Positions 7,568-15,308 of a DNA stretch of 28,914 nucleotides are shown in pieces; within the stretch, counting starts at the first letter, position 1; each line of letters begins with the position of its first letter. The translations under genes were made by a program, and so were the position numbers. This DNA comes from SFHK01 sp045538305 (GTDB lineage: Bacteria > Bacillota > Clostridia > Christensenellales > Aristaeellaceae). The notes beneath the pieces are model-generated. The model saw only the letters and a list, made by a program, of their open reading frames with translations, had not been told where the DNA came from and did no database searches. The DNA is taken from assembly GCA_045538305.1 (NCBI GenBank), contig JAZSRC010000065.1:1-28914 (forward strand), read 5' to 3'.

Positions 7568-8442
7568 AAGTTACCGTTCCTGCTACCAGCGCGAATCTGG
7601 GTCCCGGCTTTGACAGCCTGGGCGTTGCCGTAAACATGTACGCAAATTTTGAATTCATATTGACCGACAAGGGTCTTGAAATCGAAGGCTGTCCCGAAGA
7701 ATACAAAAACGAGAACAACCTTGCAATCACTGCCTTCAAAGGCATCTACTGGAAGCTCGGAAAACGCGTGCCAGGTTTGAAGCTTCGGATTGATTCGGAG
7801 ATACCGCCCACCCGTGGTATGGGTTCAAGCTCCGCCATGCTGACCGGAGGCGTGCTTGCTGCAAATCATTTCCTCGGAAATCCTTTGAGCAAGGAGGAAC
7901 TGCTCGAAATCCTGACCACTTTTGAAGGACACCCCGATAATGTATCGCCCGCGCTGTACGGCGGGTTTACCGCTACAGCCGTGCACAACGGAAAGCCGTA
8001 TCTGGCTCAGTTCCCGGTGGCGGATAACGTAAAGCTATGCGCATTGATACCGTCGTTTGAGCTTTCCACATCCTCCGCACGTATGGCATTGCCAAATTCC
8101 GTAAATCATCAGGACTGCGTATACAATCTTTCGCGAGTTGCGCTTCTGATCAAGGCGTTTGAAACCGGAGACAGCAATCTGTTTGGCGTTGCGCTCAACG
8201 ACAGACTCCACCAGCCCTATCGTGAGCACATGATTGACGACTATAAAACCGTTCGTCTGAATGCGCTGGCTGCAGGCGCATGGGGCTTGTACCTTTCAGG
8301 CGCAGGTCCGACGCTCATGTGCGTATACTCCGATCCCGCCTTCCCCGACAGAATCGCAAAGCTCCTTTCCGGTTTACGCAACGAGTGGCTGATCCGCTCC
8401 CTCGAAATCGATAAAGTCGGAGCAGTTGCGGAGGTAATCTGA
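7555..8442 (+). CDS. thrB: Homoserine kinase
   Basis: ThrB phosphorylates homoserine to O-phosphohomoserine, the substrate of ThrC. The 295-residue protein is a GHMP-family kinase. It has the N-terminal VPATSANLGPGFDSLG motif, the ATP-binding PTRGMGSSSAM loop, EGHPDNVSPALYGG, and the C-terminal LSGAGPTLM motif. Length is normal. The start lies inside the end of thrC, with GGCGGAAAG as the ribosome binding site. The next gene follows after 2 bases. Confidence 0.96.
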   Translation: MQTVKVTVPATSANLGPGFDSLGVAVNMYANFEFILTDKGLEIEGCPEEYKNENNLAITAFKGIYWKLGKRVPGLKLRIDSEIPPTRGMGSSSAMLTGGVLAANHFLGNPLSKEELLEILTTFEGHPDNVSPALYGGFTATAVHNGKPYLAQFPVADNVKLCALIPSFELSTSSARMALPNSVNHQDCVYNLSRVALLIKAFETGDSNLFGVALNDRLHQPYREHMIDDYKTVRLNALAAGAWGLYLSGAGPTLMCVYSDPAFPDRIAKLLSGLRNEWLIRSLEIDKVGAVAEVI

Positions 8443-8444
8443 TT

Positions 8445-8885
8445 ATGGGTTCAAACGCATACTATATTGTCGACAAAAGGATTCTGCCGGATTACTTTGA
8501 AAAAGTTGTAAAAACCCGGAAGCTCCTGGATTCCGGCGCCATAAAGGAAGTAAGCGCCGCTGTTCGCATGACCGGTATTTCCAGAAGTACCTATTACAAA
8601 TACAAAGACTATATATTTGAACCGGATGATACTTCAACCGGCCGCAAAGCCGTGTTTATGATGCTGCTAAGTCACGAAACCGGTGTGCTGTCAAACGTCC
8701 TATCCGCGATTTCATCCATAGGGGCAAATATTCTTACCATTACGCAAAGCCCTCCAATCAATGAAAAAGCCAGTGTTACGCTGTCATGCGACATCAACGG
8801 CGTCTCAATTGAAGTTAACGAAATCCTTTCCTCGCTTCTTTCCATACAGGGCGTGGATCAGGCGCGGTTGATCGCAATGGAATAG
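8445..8885 (+). CDS. Small HTH-like plus ACT-domain protein (UPF0735/PheB family)
   Basis: The 146-residue protein has two parts. Residues about 20-60 (VRMTGISRSTYYKYKDYIF) look like a helix-turn-helix preceded by a helix. Residues about 70-146 form an ACT domain (VFMMLLSHETGVLSNVLSAI, then ANILTITQS), which usually binds an amino acid. This matches the UPF0735 family, in which Bacillus PheB lies beside pheA; its function is not established. Here it is the third gene of the thrC-thrB operon, 2 bases after thrB, with GGAGG within the thrB end. Its position suggests a sensor or regulator of threonine or homoserine, which is inference. The gerA operon begins 57 bases later. Confidence 0.85.
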   Translation: MGSNAYYIVDKRILPDYFEKVVKTRKLLDSGAIKEVSAAVRMTGISRSTYYKYKDYIFEPDDTSTGRKAVFMMLLSHETGVLSNVLSAISSIGANILTITQSPPINEKASVTLSCDINGVSIEVNEILSSLLSIQGVDQARLIAME

Positions 8886-8893
8886 CAATCTCA

Positions 8894-8924
8894 GGTATAA
8901 AGCAGGCAGGTTCTGGGCAAAGTA
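8894..8924 (+). promoter_or_regulatory. Possible forespore (sigma-G-like) promoter of gerA operon
   Basis: GGTATA (8894-8899) and CAAAGTA (8918-8924) are spaced by 18 bases. They resemble the sigma-G consensus TGAATA/CATACTA at 4 of 6 and 5 of 7 positions. No good sigma-A promoter is visible in the 57-base gap. Forespore expression is expected for a germinant receptor operon, but the match alone is modest. Confidence 0.4.
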
Positions 8925-8942
8925 TGCGCGGAGGTGGCGCAT

Positions 8943-10448
8943 ATGAACCAATACAATCGGCCTCCCATAGAGCAGCTGCTCAGGGAAATGCCGCGTAAAG
9001 CACTCACAGAAAACGAAGAAGCGCTTTACGCGGTTTTTCATGCACCCAAAAATGACGATGTTATTATCCGGCGAACACGTGCTTTTGAAAAAGATGCCTT
9101 TATCGCATATCTGGAAGGTCTAGCTAATCCGGTCGCCATTGCTGAATACATCATCGCTCCGTGTATTCGCAGTCAAGGCGGCGCACAGCCGGACGGCGAT
9201 TTAGCTGATTGCCTGATGACGCAGGTTTTGTATGCGTCTCAGTGCAAAACCGCAGAAACCTTTTCGAGCATTGCCCGGGAAATGCTGCTCGGAATGTGCG
9301 TGATGTTTATAGACGATTGCTCAACAGCCATCGTTATTGACATCCGAAAAGTTCCCCATCGTATGGTAAACCGTACCAACAACGAATCGGTAGTACTCGG
9401 GTCGCAGGAGGGTTTTGTTGAAAACCTGAGAACCAATATCTCCCTTGTTAGAAAAAACCTTCCGTCCAGAAATCTGATCACGGAATTGATCGAAATTGGC
9501 AGCGAGAATCGTTTGAACGCCGCTATCATGTATATGGAGGGCGTTACAGACACAGCGGCCGTTGACGAGGCAAAGCGTAGGCTGAAATCCATCACGCGCA
9601 AAACGGTTTCGGGTACCGGACAGATTCAGCAGCTGATTGAAGATCATCCGCTGGCAATGTTTCCTCAGATGCTTCAAACCGAACGCCCCGACAGAACGGC
9701 GCAGGGGTTATCCGAGGGGCAGTTCGCCATTCTCGCAGAAAATTCCCCCTATGCGCTCTTGGCGCCAACAACCATATTTCACTTTCTGCATGCATCGGAC
9801 GATACGTTCATGCGCTGGCAATACGGAACCTTCCTGAGGCTGATACGAACCTTCGGCATTCTATTATCTCTTTTATTGCCCGGCATGTACATCGCGCTCA
9901 GTCAGTACCACACGCATCTGATTCCTATGAATCTGCTTACGTCCATCGCAGAAGCACGTGCAAACGTACCATTTCCGATTCTGGGTGAAATCCTGTTTAT
10001 GGAATTCTCGTTCAACCTGATAAATGAAGCCGGAACACGGATTCCTTCTCAGATCGGCTCAGCCCTAGGGATTGTCGGCGCGCTGATTTTGGGCCAGGCC
10101 GCTGTTTCCGCATCGATCATCAGCCCGATATTGATTATCATCGTCGCCATCACCGGACTTGGCAACTTTGTTATTCCCAACTACAGTTTTTCCATCGCCA
10201 TGGAAATCTATCGCCTTTTCATATTACTGGCAGGCGCAGTATTCGGGCTATATGGAATTGTGCTCAGCACGCTGTTGTTGGTTGCAAGTACATGCTCTAT
10301 GCGCTCCTTTGGCGCGCCGTTTGTTGCTCCCATCGCACCGACACGCCGGCGTAATCCCGATTTAATACTACGCCTGCCGTTATGGCTTCAAAAGTTGAAT
10401 ATGTTTTTTGCATCCTCAGATCAATCTGAAAGCGAAGATGAAGCATGA
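8943..10448 (+). CDS. gerAA: Spore germination protein, GerA/GerAA family
   Basis: This is the A subunit of a germinant receptor, an inner-membrane protein of the dormant spore that responds to nutrients. The 501-residue protein has a soluble N-terminal half of about 290 residues with CVMFIDDCSTAIVIDIRK and NLRTNISLVRKNL. A membrane half with about five hydrophobic segments follows, including FGILLSLLLPGMYIAL and GQAAVSASIISPILIIIVA. The conserved SFGAPFVAPIAP loop and a basic C-terminal tail are present. The ATG at 8943 lies 8 bases after GGAGG; an in-frame GTG at 8934 overlaps that site. The stop overlaps the gerAB start by 4 bases. The germinant cannot be predicted. Confidence 0.95.
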   Translation: MNQYNRPPIEQLLREMPRKALTENEEALYAVFHAPKNDDVIIRRTRAFEKDAFIAYLEGLANPVAIAEYIIAPCIRSQGGAQPDGDLADCLMTQVLYASQCKTAETFSSIAREMLLGMCVMFIDDCSTAIVIDIRKVPHRMVNRTNNESVVLGSQEGFVENLRTNISLVRKNLPSRNLITELIEIGSENRLNAAIMYMEGVTDTAAVDEAKRRLKSITRKTVSGTGQIQQLIEDHPLAMFPQMLQTERPDRTAQGLSEGQFAILAENSPYALLAPTTIFHFLHASDDTFMRWQYGTFLRLIRTFGILLSLLLPGMYIALSQYHTHLIPMNLLTSIAEARANVPFPILGEILFMEFSFNLINEAGTRIPSQIGSALGIVGALILGQAAVSASIISPILIIIVAITGLGNFVIPNYSFSIAMEIYRLFILLAGAVFGLYGIVLSTLLLVASTCSMRSFGAPFVAPIAPTRRRNPDLILRLPLWLQKLNMFFASSDQSESEDEA

Positions 10449-11578
10449 AAAGAAACCGCGGAACATTGCCGTTTATCAGCAAGGCTGTTATACTCCAAAA
10501 AGGACATACAGAGCCAATAACTCATAATACGCTGACTCCACTTGTTGTGATTGCTATCACGGCGCGCGTATTCTATCTGATTGCAATCGATTATCCCGCG
10601 ATCAAAAACGCCGGTTGGATTGCGCCCCTCCTTGGAGGTGTAATTGCATTTCCCATCTTGTTCGGCGCACGATATCTTTTAAAAGCACACGGATATCCTC
10701 TGGTAAACGGAATCCGATATGCTTTGGGGAACCGCGCATGCAATGGAATCCTGCTCATTTATTCCCTTATGTTTATGTTCGAAGCTTCTTTCATGTTTCG
10801 CATACTGACGAGTTCAGCGGAATATGCAGTTTTGTATAACATGCCAACTGCCGTTTACCTGATCCCGACAGGAATTATGATTATTCTGATCGCCACGCGC
10901 GGAGCAAACGGAGTAGGAGGTGCCGCCAGCATATTTCTCAGAATCCTGCCCGCCTTCTATCTGCTGATATTGCTAATGGAAATTCCCACATCAAATATCG
11001 GATGGGTTTTCCCTCTTCTCGGCCCCGGGCATAGGACAATTCTCAAAGGCAGCCTTATGTGCGCATCCTATTATGCAATGATCCCTGCATTTACGCTGTT
11101 AAGCAGCGGCGAGTGCGTTTGCGCATACAAGCGAACCAAAAAAGCACATCCGAATTCCATTATCCACTTATTTCTAGTATCTGTTTTTACCTCTGTGTTT
11201 CTTTTATTTATACACGCAATTGTATATCCGCACATACCTTCTTCACAGGAAAGCCGTTCGCTTCAGCTGGATCTTCTGCTTACAAACGGAAAATCAACCC
11301 GTGCAATACAGCTTCCATTATTAATCCTGTGGTTTTCTTCCCTCGCCGTGTCAAACGCCGCGTTTCTGTATGCATCGGGAAGTCTCTTTCATCTGGCTGT
11401 CGGGATAAACGAACGCGCTGTTACCGCCGTTCTCGGCCTGATTGCGTTAATCCTTTCTATAGCGAGAGTATCTATGAAATCATCTGCGGTTTTCTATGCC
11501 GAATACGCATCCATTCCCTTCTTTGGAGCAATTACAGCGGCAGCAGCGTTTTCAATTTTTAAGCGAAAAAGGAGATAA
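10445..11578 (+). CDS. gerAB: Spore germination protein, GerAB family
   Basis: This is the B subunit of the germinant receptor, a member of the amino acid/polyamine/organocation transporter superfamily thought to hold the germinant-binding pocket. The 377-residue protein is largely hydrophobic with about ten membrane helices. The first, LTPLVVIAITARVFYLI, is shifted relative to many homologues by a roughly 25-residue hydrophilic N-terminus. Family-like features include the ARYLLKAHGYPLVNGIRYALG stretch and ending in the basic KRKRR. ATGA overlap with gerAA implies coupled translation. gerAC begins 4 bases after its stop. Confidence 0.93.
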   Translation: MKRNRGTLPFISKAVILQKGHTEPITHNTLTPLVVIAITARVFYLIAIDYPAIKNAGWIAPLLGGVIAFPILFGARYLLKAHGYPLVNGIRYALGNRACNGILLIYSLMFMFEASFMFRILTSSAEYAVLYNMPTAVYLIPTGIMIILIATRGANGVGGAASIFLRILPAFYLLILLMEIPTSNIGWVFPLLGPGHRTILKGSLMCASYYAMIPAFTLLSSGECVCAYKRTKKAHPNSIIHLFLVSVFTSVFLLFIHAIVYPHIPSSQESRSLQLDLLLTNGKSTRAIQLPLLILWFSSLAVSNAAFLYASGSLFHLAVGINERAVTAVLGLIALILSIARVSMKSSAVFYAEYASIPFFGAITAAAAFSIFKRKRR

Positions 11579-11582
11579 TATA

Positions 11583-12695
11583 ATGTTCCGGAGATTCCTA
11601 TCGCTTGTACTTCCGCTTTTTCTTTTAAGCGGCTGTTCCTCTTCGGTGATGATTGAAAATCAGGCGTATGCCGTATCCCTCGGCATTGATTACGAGGACG
11701 ACATTTTTACTTTGTCCGTTCAGGTTCCCTCTATCAGTGGAAAAAGCGGCGGATCAGGGCAAGAGGATTCATCATCAGGCTATCAGTTGTATTCAGCAAG
11801 TTCTGAAGAATTTCTGAACGCTTACAGCACGTTACAGGCCTCGCTTCCGCAGCAGCTGAATCTTTCACTGCTAAAAAGTATTGTATTTTCGGAAGCCTTT
11901 GCCAGAAGCGATCTATTCAAGGAAACCATACGAACAATGATACACATATTCTCCCTTTCCGGGAATGCTGCTGTAATCATTACAAGGAAAAATGCAAAGG
12001 AGCTTTTAGAAAATCAGAAGCCTCATATCGGCATGCGCCTTTCGGTTACAGTCCCGGGTATGCTTGAATATAAAACAGCCAGCGGCTATATCGTTACTAC
12101 AAGTCTCTCTTCCCTGTATGCGAGCCTTGAAAGCGTATATTCCACAGCGCTCTGCGCACTTGCCGATACGGCAGTGAAACAAAAAGAAACAGGATCGAAT
12201 GAAACGCTTTTGGCAGGCGAGCTTCTTCGCGAAGGAGAAAACAAAAACGAGTATATGGGTTGTGCCATTTTTGACCGAGAGCGCATGAAAGGATATCTGG
12301 ACGGCTACGAAACACAGCTGATTAAGTTTCTGCGCGGAAACAGCTTTGCGGACATTAACGTAACAAAGCCGGAAAGCATGCGCCTTTCCGCAAGAAGAAA
12401 ACCTAAGGTAGATATTGACTTCAGTCAGCATTACCCAACAATAAGAATTACCATTTATCTTACTGTTTCACCGCTGATCGAGTTTCCCGATATCGATGCG
12501 CTCTCTGAGCACCTTGAAAACGAATTTTGCTCTATTATCAGGAGATGCCAGCAAATGAACGCAGAGCCTTTCGGTTTTTCAGAAACGGCAGCAAAAAGCT
12601 TTCTGACCTCTGCTCAGTGGAGCGATTATGACTGGCTCCACAGTTTCTCGCAGTCAGAAGTATTTGTAAGTGTGAACATGATTGGAGAGAAATAA
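11583..12695 (+). CDS. gerAC: Spore germination lipoprotein, Ger(x)C family
   Basis: This is the C subunit of the germinant receptor. The predicted 370-residue precursor has a lipoprotein signal peptide with lipobox LLSGC (lipidated Cys18). AVSLGIDYEDD follows, the usual start of the first Ger(x)C domain, then middle and C-terminal domains ending in the predicted helix and strand region SQSEVFVSVNMIGEK. I use the ATG at 11583 because AAAGGAG precedes it and the signal peptide starts there; the upstream frame lies within gerAB. It completes the canonical A-B-C order, so the operon looks intact and functional. Confidence 0.95.
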   Translation: MFRRFLSLVLPLFLLSGCSSSVMIENQAYAVSLGIDYEDDIFTLSVQVPSISGKSGGSGQEDSSSGYQLYSASSEEFLNAYSTLQASLPQQLNLSLLKSIVFSEAFARSDLFKETIRTMIHIFSLSGNAAVIITRKNAKELLENQKPHIGMRLSVTVPGMLEYKTASGYIVTTSLSSLYASLESVYSTALCALADTAVKQKETGSNETLLAGELLREGENKNEYMGCAIFDRERMKGYLDGYETQLIKFLRGNSFADINVTKPESMRLSARRKPKVDIDFSQHYPTIRITIYLTVSPLIEFPDIDALSEHLENEFCSIIRRCQQMNAEPFGFSETAAKSFLTSAQWSDYDWLHSFSQSEVFVSVNMIGEK

Positions 12696-12703
12696 ATTGT
12701 AAC

Positions 12704-12732
12704 TTGACAAAAAATGCTGTTTCCTGTATGTT
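12704..12732 (+). promoter_or_regulatory. Candidate sigma-A promoter of the lipid kinase gene
   Basis: A perfect TTGACA (12704-12709) is followed after 17 bases by TATGTT (12727-12732), a 4 of 6 match to the -10 consensus. It lies just after the gerAC stop and 35 bases before the kinase ATG. It would let the kinase gene be transcribed in vegetative cells independently of the germination operon. Confidence 0.65.
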
Positions 12733-12766
12733 TGTTATATTCACAAATGATACGAAGGTGAAACAT

Positions 12767-13633
12767 ATGTATTCCATCATCGTTAATCCATTTTCAGGAA
12801 ACGGAAAGAGCGAAAAGTGCTTGCCCGAAGTCGAAGCTCTCCTTAAAGCCCGTAAAATTGAATACAGAGTCTGCCGCACCGAAAAGCCTCATGATGCATA
12901 TACCTATGCGCATAATGCCGTTTTGAATCACGAAGAGGGCGTTATCGTTCTTGGCGGCGACGGAAGTATGTCCGAAGTAATCAGGGCCATGTCCGGCTGC
13001 AACTCTACGCTTCTGTTTGTACCGTGCGGAACCGGCAACGATTTTTTGAAAACCCTCAAACTCCCCAAAAAACCCATACAGGCGCTTGAAAAGCAGCTTG
13101 ATTCACCCGTTCACCGAATCGATTGCGCCATAGTAAACGATAAAGCTTTTGTTAATGTCGCCGGCACCGGCTTTGACGCGGATGTTCTTAAGAAACTGGA
13201 CAAGTATAAAGCCCGCTATCGCGGGCTTGCCGCCTATCTTCGCGCACTTGCAGATGCGCTGGGAAACTACCGTCCAAAAAGCTTTCGCATATCCATTGAC
13301 GGTTCTCCGTTTGAAGAAAGGCTTCTATGTATACTGTCTGTCGGAAACGGAAGATACATCGGCGGCGGCATGAAGGCCGTACCCGATGCGCGTATTGACG
13401 ACGGATTGCTGAACCTGTATACGATCAAAGGCATAAAAAAGTGTTTCATTCCGTTTCTTTTGCCGCTTTTTATCTTAGGCCTTCATAAGTATCTCCCAAT
13501 CGCCAAAAAGCATATGGTAAAAAACGTGGTTATCGAGGCGCAAGAGATGACCTTCCAGCTGGACGGCGAACTTATCGATTTAGAGCGCGCCGATATCCAG
13601 ATTCAGCCCGAGAGTATTTGCGTACGCTACTGA
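12767..13633 (+). CDS. Diacylglycerol/lipid kinase family protein (YegS/BmrU/DgkB type)
   Basis: The 288-residue protein phosphorylates a lipid, probably diacylglycerol, so that it can re-enter phospholipid synthesis. It begins with YSIIVNPFSGNGKS. It has the catalytic GGDGSMSEVI motif and the nucleotide-binding PCGTGNDFLKTL motif, and later SVGNGRYIGGGMKAVPDA with DDGLL, all standard for the DAGK_cat/YegS family. The ATG at 12767 has GAAGGTG upstream; the frame runs 21 residues further into the promoter. The family also includes kinases of other lipids, so the exact substrate is inferred. Its stop overlaps the convergent amidase gene by 7 bases. Confidence 0.9.
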   Translation: MYSIIVNPFSGNGKSEKCLPEVEALLKARKIEYRVCRTEKPHDAYTYAHNAVLNHEEGVIVLGGDGSMSEVIRAMSGCNSTLLFVPCGTGNDFLKTLKLPKKPIQALEKQLDSPVHRIDCAIVNDKAFVNVAGTGFDADVLKKLDKYKARYRGLAAYLRALADALGNYRPKSFRISIDGSPFEERLLCILSVGNGRYIGGGMKAVPDARIDDGLLNLYTIKGIKKCFIPFLLPLFILGLHKYLPIAKKHMVKNVVIEAQEMTFQLDGELIDLERADIQIQPESICVRY

Positions 13634-14385
13634 GATGCCTGGCTTTCATTTACATACCCAATGATCCCGTTTACCATGCCTGCCACAAGGCGCATCTGGT
13701 ACTCGGGATCGTTCAGTTTCTGATCCTCCTGAGGATTTGTCATATATCCCATCTCCACTAGCACGCTTGGTACTTCGCTGTAATTAAGGCCCGTATATGT
13801 ATTGCGTTTGAATACGCCCTGACTGTTTGCGCCGCTCGTTTTGACCATTTCGTCTATCAGCCACTCGGCAAGCAAAGCGCTTTCCTTTGCAAATGCTCCA
13901 GTCTTTCTGACATACATACCCATGCCGTTCACATCCTGATTGGTTGAACCGTTGCAATGAATGCGCAATACCAGATCTGCTCCCCACTCGTTCATCATAA
14001 TCGCACGCTCCTGATTGGATATGTTGACATCGTGCGAATAGCGCGTCATCAGTACGTCGGCGCCGAGGTCGGAAAGAAAATCCTTCAGCATGTACGACAC
14101 ATCAAGGTTTACCATGTATTCATATACGCCCGTCGCAACACCTCGCGTACCCGAAGCAACCTTGGCTTTCGTTTCTCTGGTGGTAGGCGAAATCGTTTCC
14201 TGTTCATTATTCGCTTTCTCCTGATGCCCGGGGTCGATACCGATTTTTATGCCCTTTAACGGCAGCGCCGGGATAACCTCGCTGCCGGACAGGATTTCAA
14301 CTGCAGGTCTTATGCCGCTTTCAGAAACAGCGATAATACTCAAAAGCATGCACAATAAACACAGAACGGACAAAAAGCGCCTCAC
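13627..14385 (-). CDS. N-acetylmuramoyl-L-alanine amidase (Amidase_3), secreted
   Basis: The enzyme cleaves the bond between muramic acid and the stem peptide in peptidoglycan. The 252-residue precursor starts with a signal peptide or membrane anchor (residues 1-20). A single Amidase_3 domain follows, with zinc ligands His54 in GIDPGHQ, Glu89 in GVYEYMVNL and His143 in LRIHCNG, plus catalytic Glu211 in PSVLVEMGYMTN. There is no cell-wall-binding repeat. Size and layout resemble CwlD, the cortex-modifying sporulation amidase, and it sits near the ger operon, but that identity is not proved. The start is GTG with AAGGAG 8 bases upstream. A 9-bp inverted repeat spans the ribosome binding site and start codon. 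Confidence 0.9.
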   Translation of the reverse strand: MRRFLSVLCLLCMLLSIIAVSESGIRPAVEILSGSEVIPALPLKGIKIGIDPGHQEKANNEQETISPTTRETKAKVASGTRGVATGVYEYMVNLDVSYMLKDFLSDLGADVLMTRYSHDVNISNQERAIMMNEWGADLVLRIHCNGSTNQDVNGMGMYVRKTGAFAKESALLAEWLIDEMVKTSGANSQGVFKRNTYTGLNYSEVPSVLVEMGYMTNPQEDQKLNDPEYQMRLVAGMVNGIIGYVNESQASQ

Positions 14386-14424
14386 TTCATCATCTCCTTT
14401 ACAGGTTTGACGAACTGAGGCGCT
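14376..14424 (-). repeat. Inverted repeat enclosing the amidase ribosome binding site
   Basis: Read on the minus strand, AGCGCCTCA (14416-14424) is perfectly complementary to TGAGGCGCT (14376-14384). The 31-base loop holds AAGGAG; the right arm includes two bases of the GTG start and is followed directly by TTTTTG. It could mask translation initiation, or end transcripts from the tetR-like gene that stops at 14437. Confidence 0.5.
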
Positions 14425-14436
14425 GTTTCGTTCAAT

Positions 14437-15165
14437 TTAAACGGCATTTTCTGTTTTTGCGATGGCATCCCATTTTTCACGTCGGTTCTGATCGCTGATG
14501 GCTTTCAGAACCTCTTTAATTCTGGCGATATCAAACAATACAATGGACCCGTACGGCGCGTTCAGAAGCGTTTCAATGGCGTATCTGTACACTTTCAGAT
14601 CTTCAACAATCTGATTCAGGCATTCAGGCTCCTCATCCGCGCGTGAAAGCGCAAAGGATATTTTGTCCGTCATATTGTGGCCGAGCAAAAGAAGCAGCGA
14701 GCCGATCGATTGCGGGTATTTTACAAAAAACAGGTTATTGCACACGCCCTCTTCGATAACCTCGTCCACCAAAGGCTGCATCAGTCGCATCGATACAAGT
14801 TTCATTTGCTCTCTCAGCATGACTGCGCCATCATGGTAGGCAACCCTAAGCATCAGCGCAATGAAGTCCATACTGTCCTGCTGAAGAATGCTGCTCATTC
14901 CAAACAGAAGATTCAACTTTTCAACTGCATTCATCTTTGAATCGCGGATCGCCTTTTCACTTTTTTCGTATGCGGCTACCGTTCTTTTTTCGCAGATGGC
15001 TTCAAGCAGTGACAGCTTACTCTCAAAATGATGGTAAAAGCCGCCTTTCGACAGATGCAGTTCGTCCAACACATCCTGTACAGAGGTGTTTTCATATCCC
15101 TTCAGATAGAACAGCCTCTCTGCCGTTTCGATGATCGCTGCTCTGCGAGCGTCGCCTTTCCTCAT
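14437..15165 (-). CDS. TetR/AcrR-family transcriptional regulator
   Basis: The 242-residue protein has an N-terminal TetR DNA-binding domain: the helix IIETAERLFYLKGYENTS, then the helix-turn-helix SVQDVLDELHLSKGGFYHHF (about residues 28-47). The C-terminal ligand-binding region shows no recognisable subfamily. The ATG at 15165 has only a weak ribosome binding site. A perfect consensus promoter lies upstream. Neighbours are an amidase downstream and the RACo-like gene upstream on the same strand. Neither is an efflux pump or a typical TetR target, so the regulated gene is unknown. The last 80 residues are longer than a minimal TetR protein. Confidence 0.88.
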   Translation of the reverse strand: MRKGDARRAAIIETAERLFYLKGYENTSVQDVLDELHLSKGGFYHHFESKLSLLEAICEKRTVAAYEKSEKAIRDSKMNAVEKLNLLFGMSSILQQDSMDFIALMLRVAYHDGAVMLREQMKLVSMRLMQPLVDEVIEEGVCNNLFFVKYPQSIGSLLLLLGHNMTDKISFALSRADEEPECLNQIVEDLKVYRYAIETLLNAPYGSIVLFDIARIKEVLKAISDQNRREKWDAIAKTENAV

Positions 15166-15218
15166 GAATTCTTCACGTCCCGACTTTGCATAATTGAACC
15201 ATACTGCGGTCTGTTTTC

Positions 15219-15247
15219 ATTATACAAAACCGAACTTAGTCTGTCAA
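15219..15247 (-). promoter_or_regulatory. Perfect-consensus sigma-A promoter of the TetR-family gene
   Basis: On the minus strand TTGACA (15242-15247) and TATAAT (15219-15224) are separated by exactly 17 bases. The predicted leader is about 45 bases. GTCTGT occurs twice, at 15209-15214 and 15239-15244, flanking the -10 element. The rest of the 143-base gap (15166-15308) is T-rich on the plus strand, and I see nothing else in it. Confidence 0.8.
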
Positions 15248-15308
15248 TAGATTTATTTCATTTTTTCGAATTTTTATTACAAATTTATTTCATATTCAGT
15301 TATTTGTG

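Noticed and set aside
8934..8942. GTG at 8934 as the gerAA start
   Set aside because: It overlaps the GGAGG ribosome binding site; the ATG at 8943 has correct spacing.
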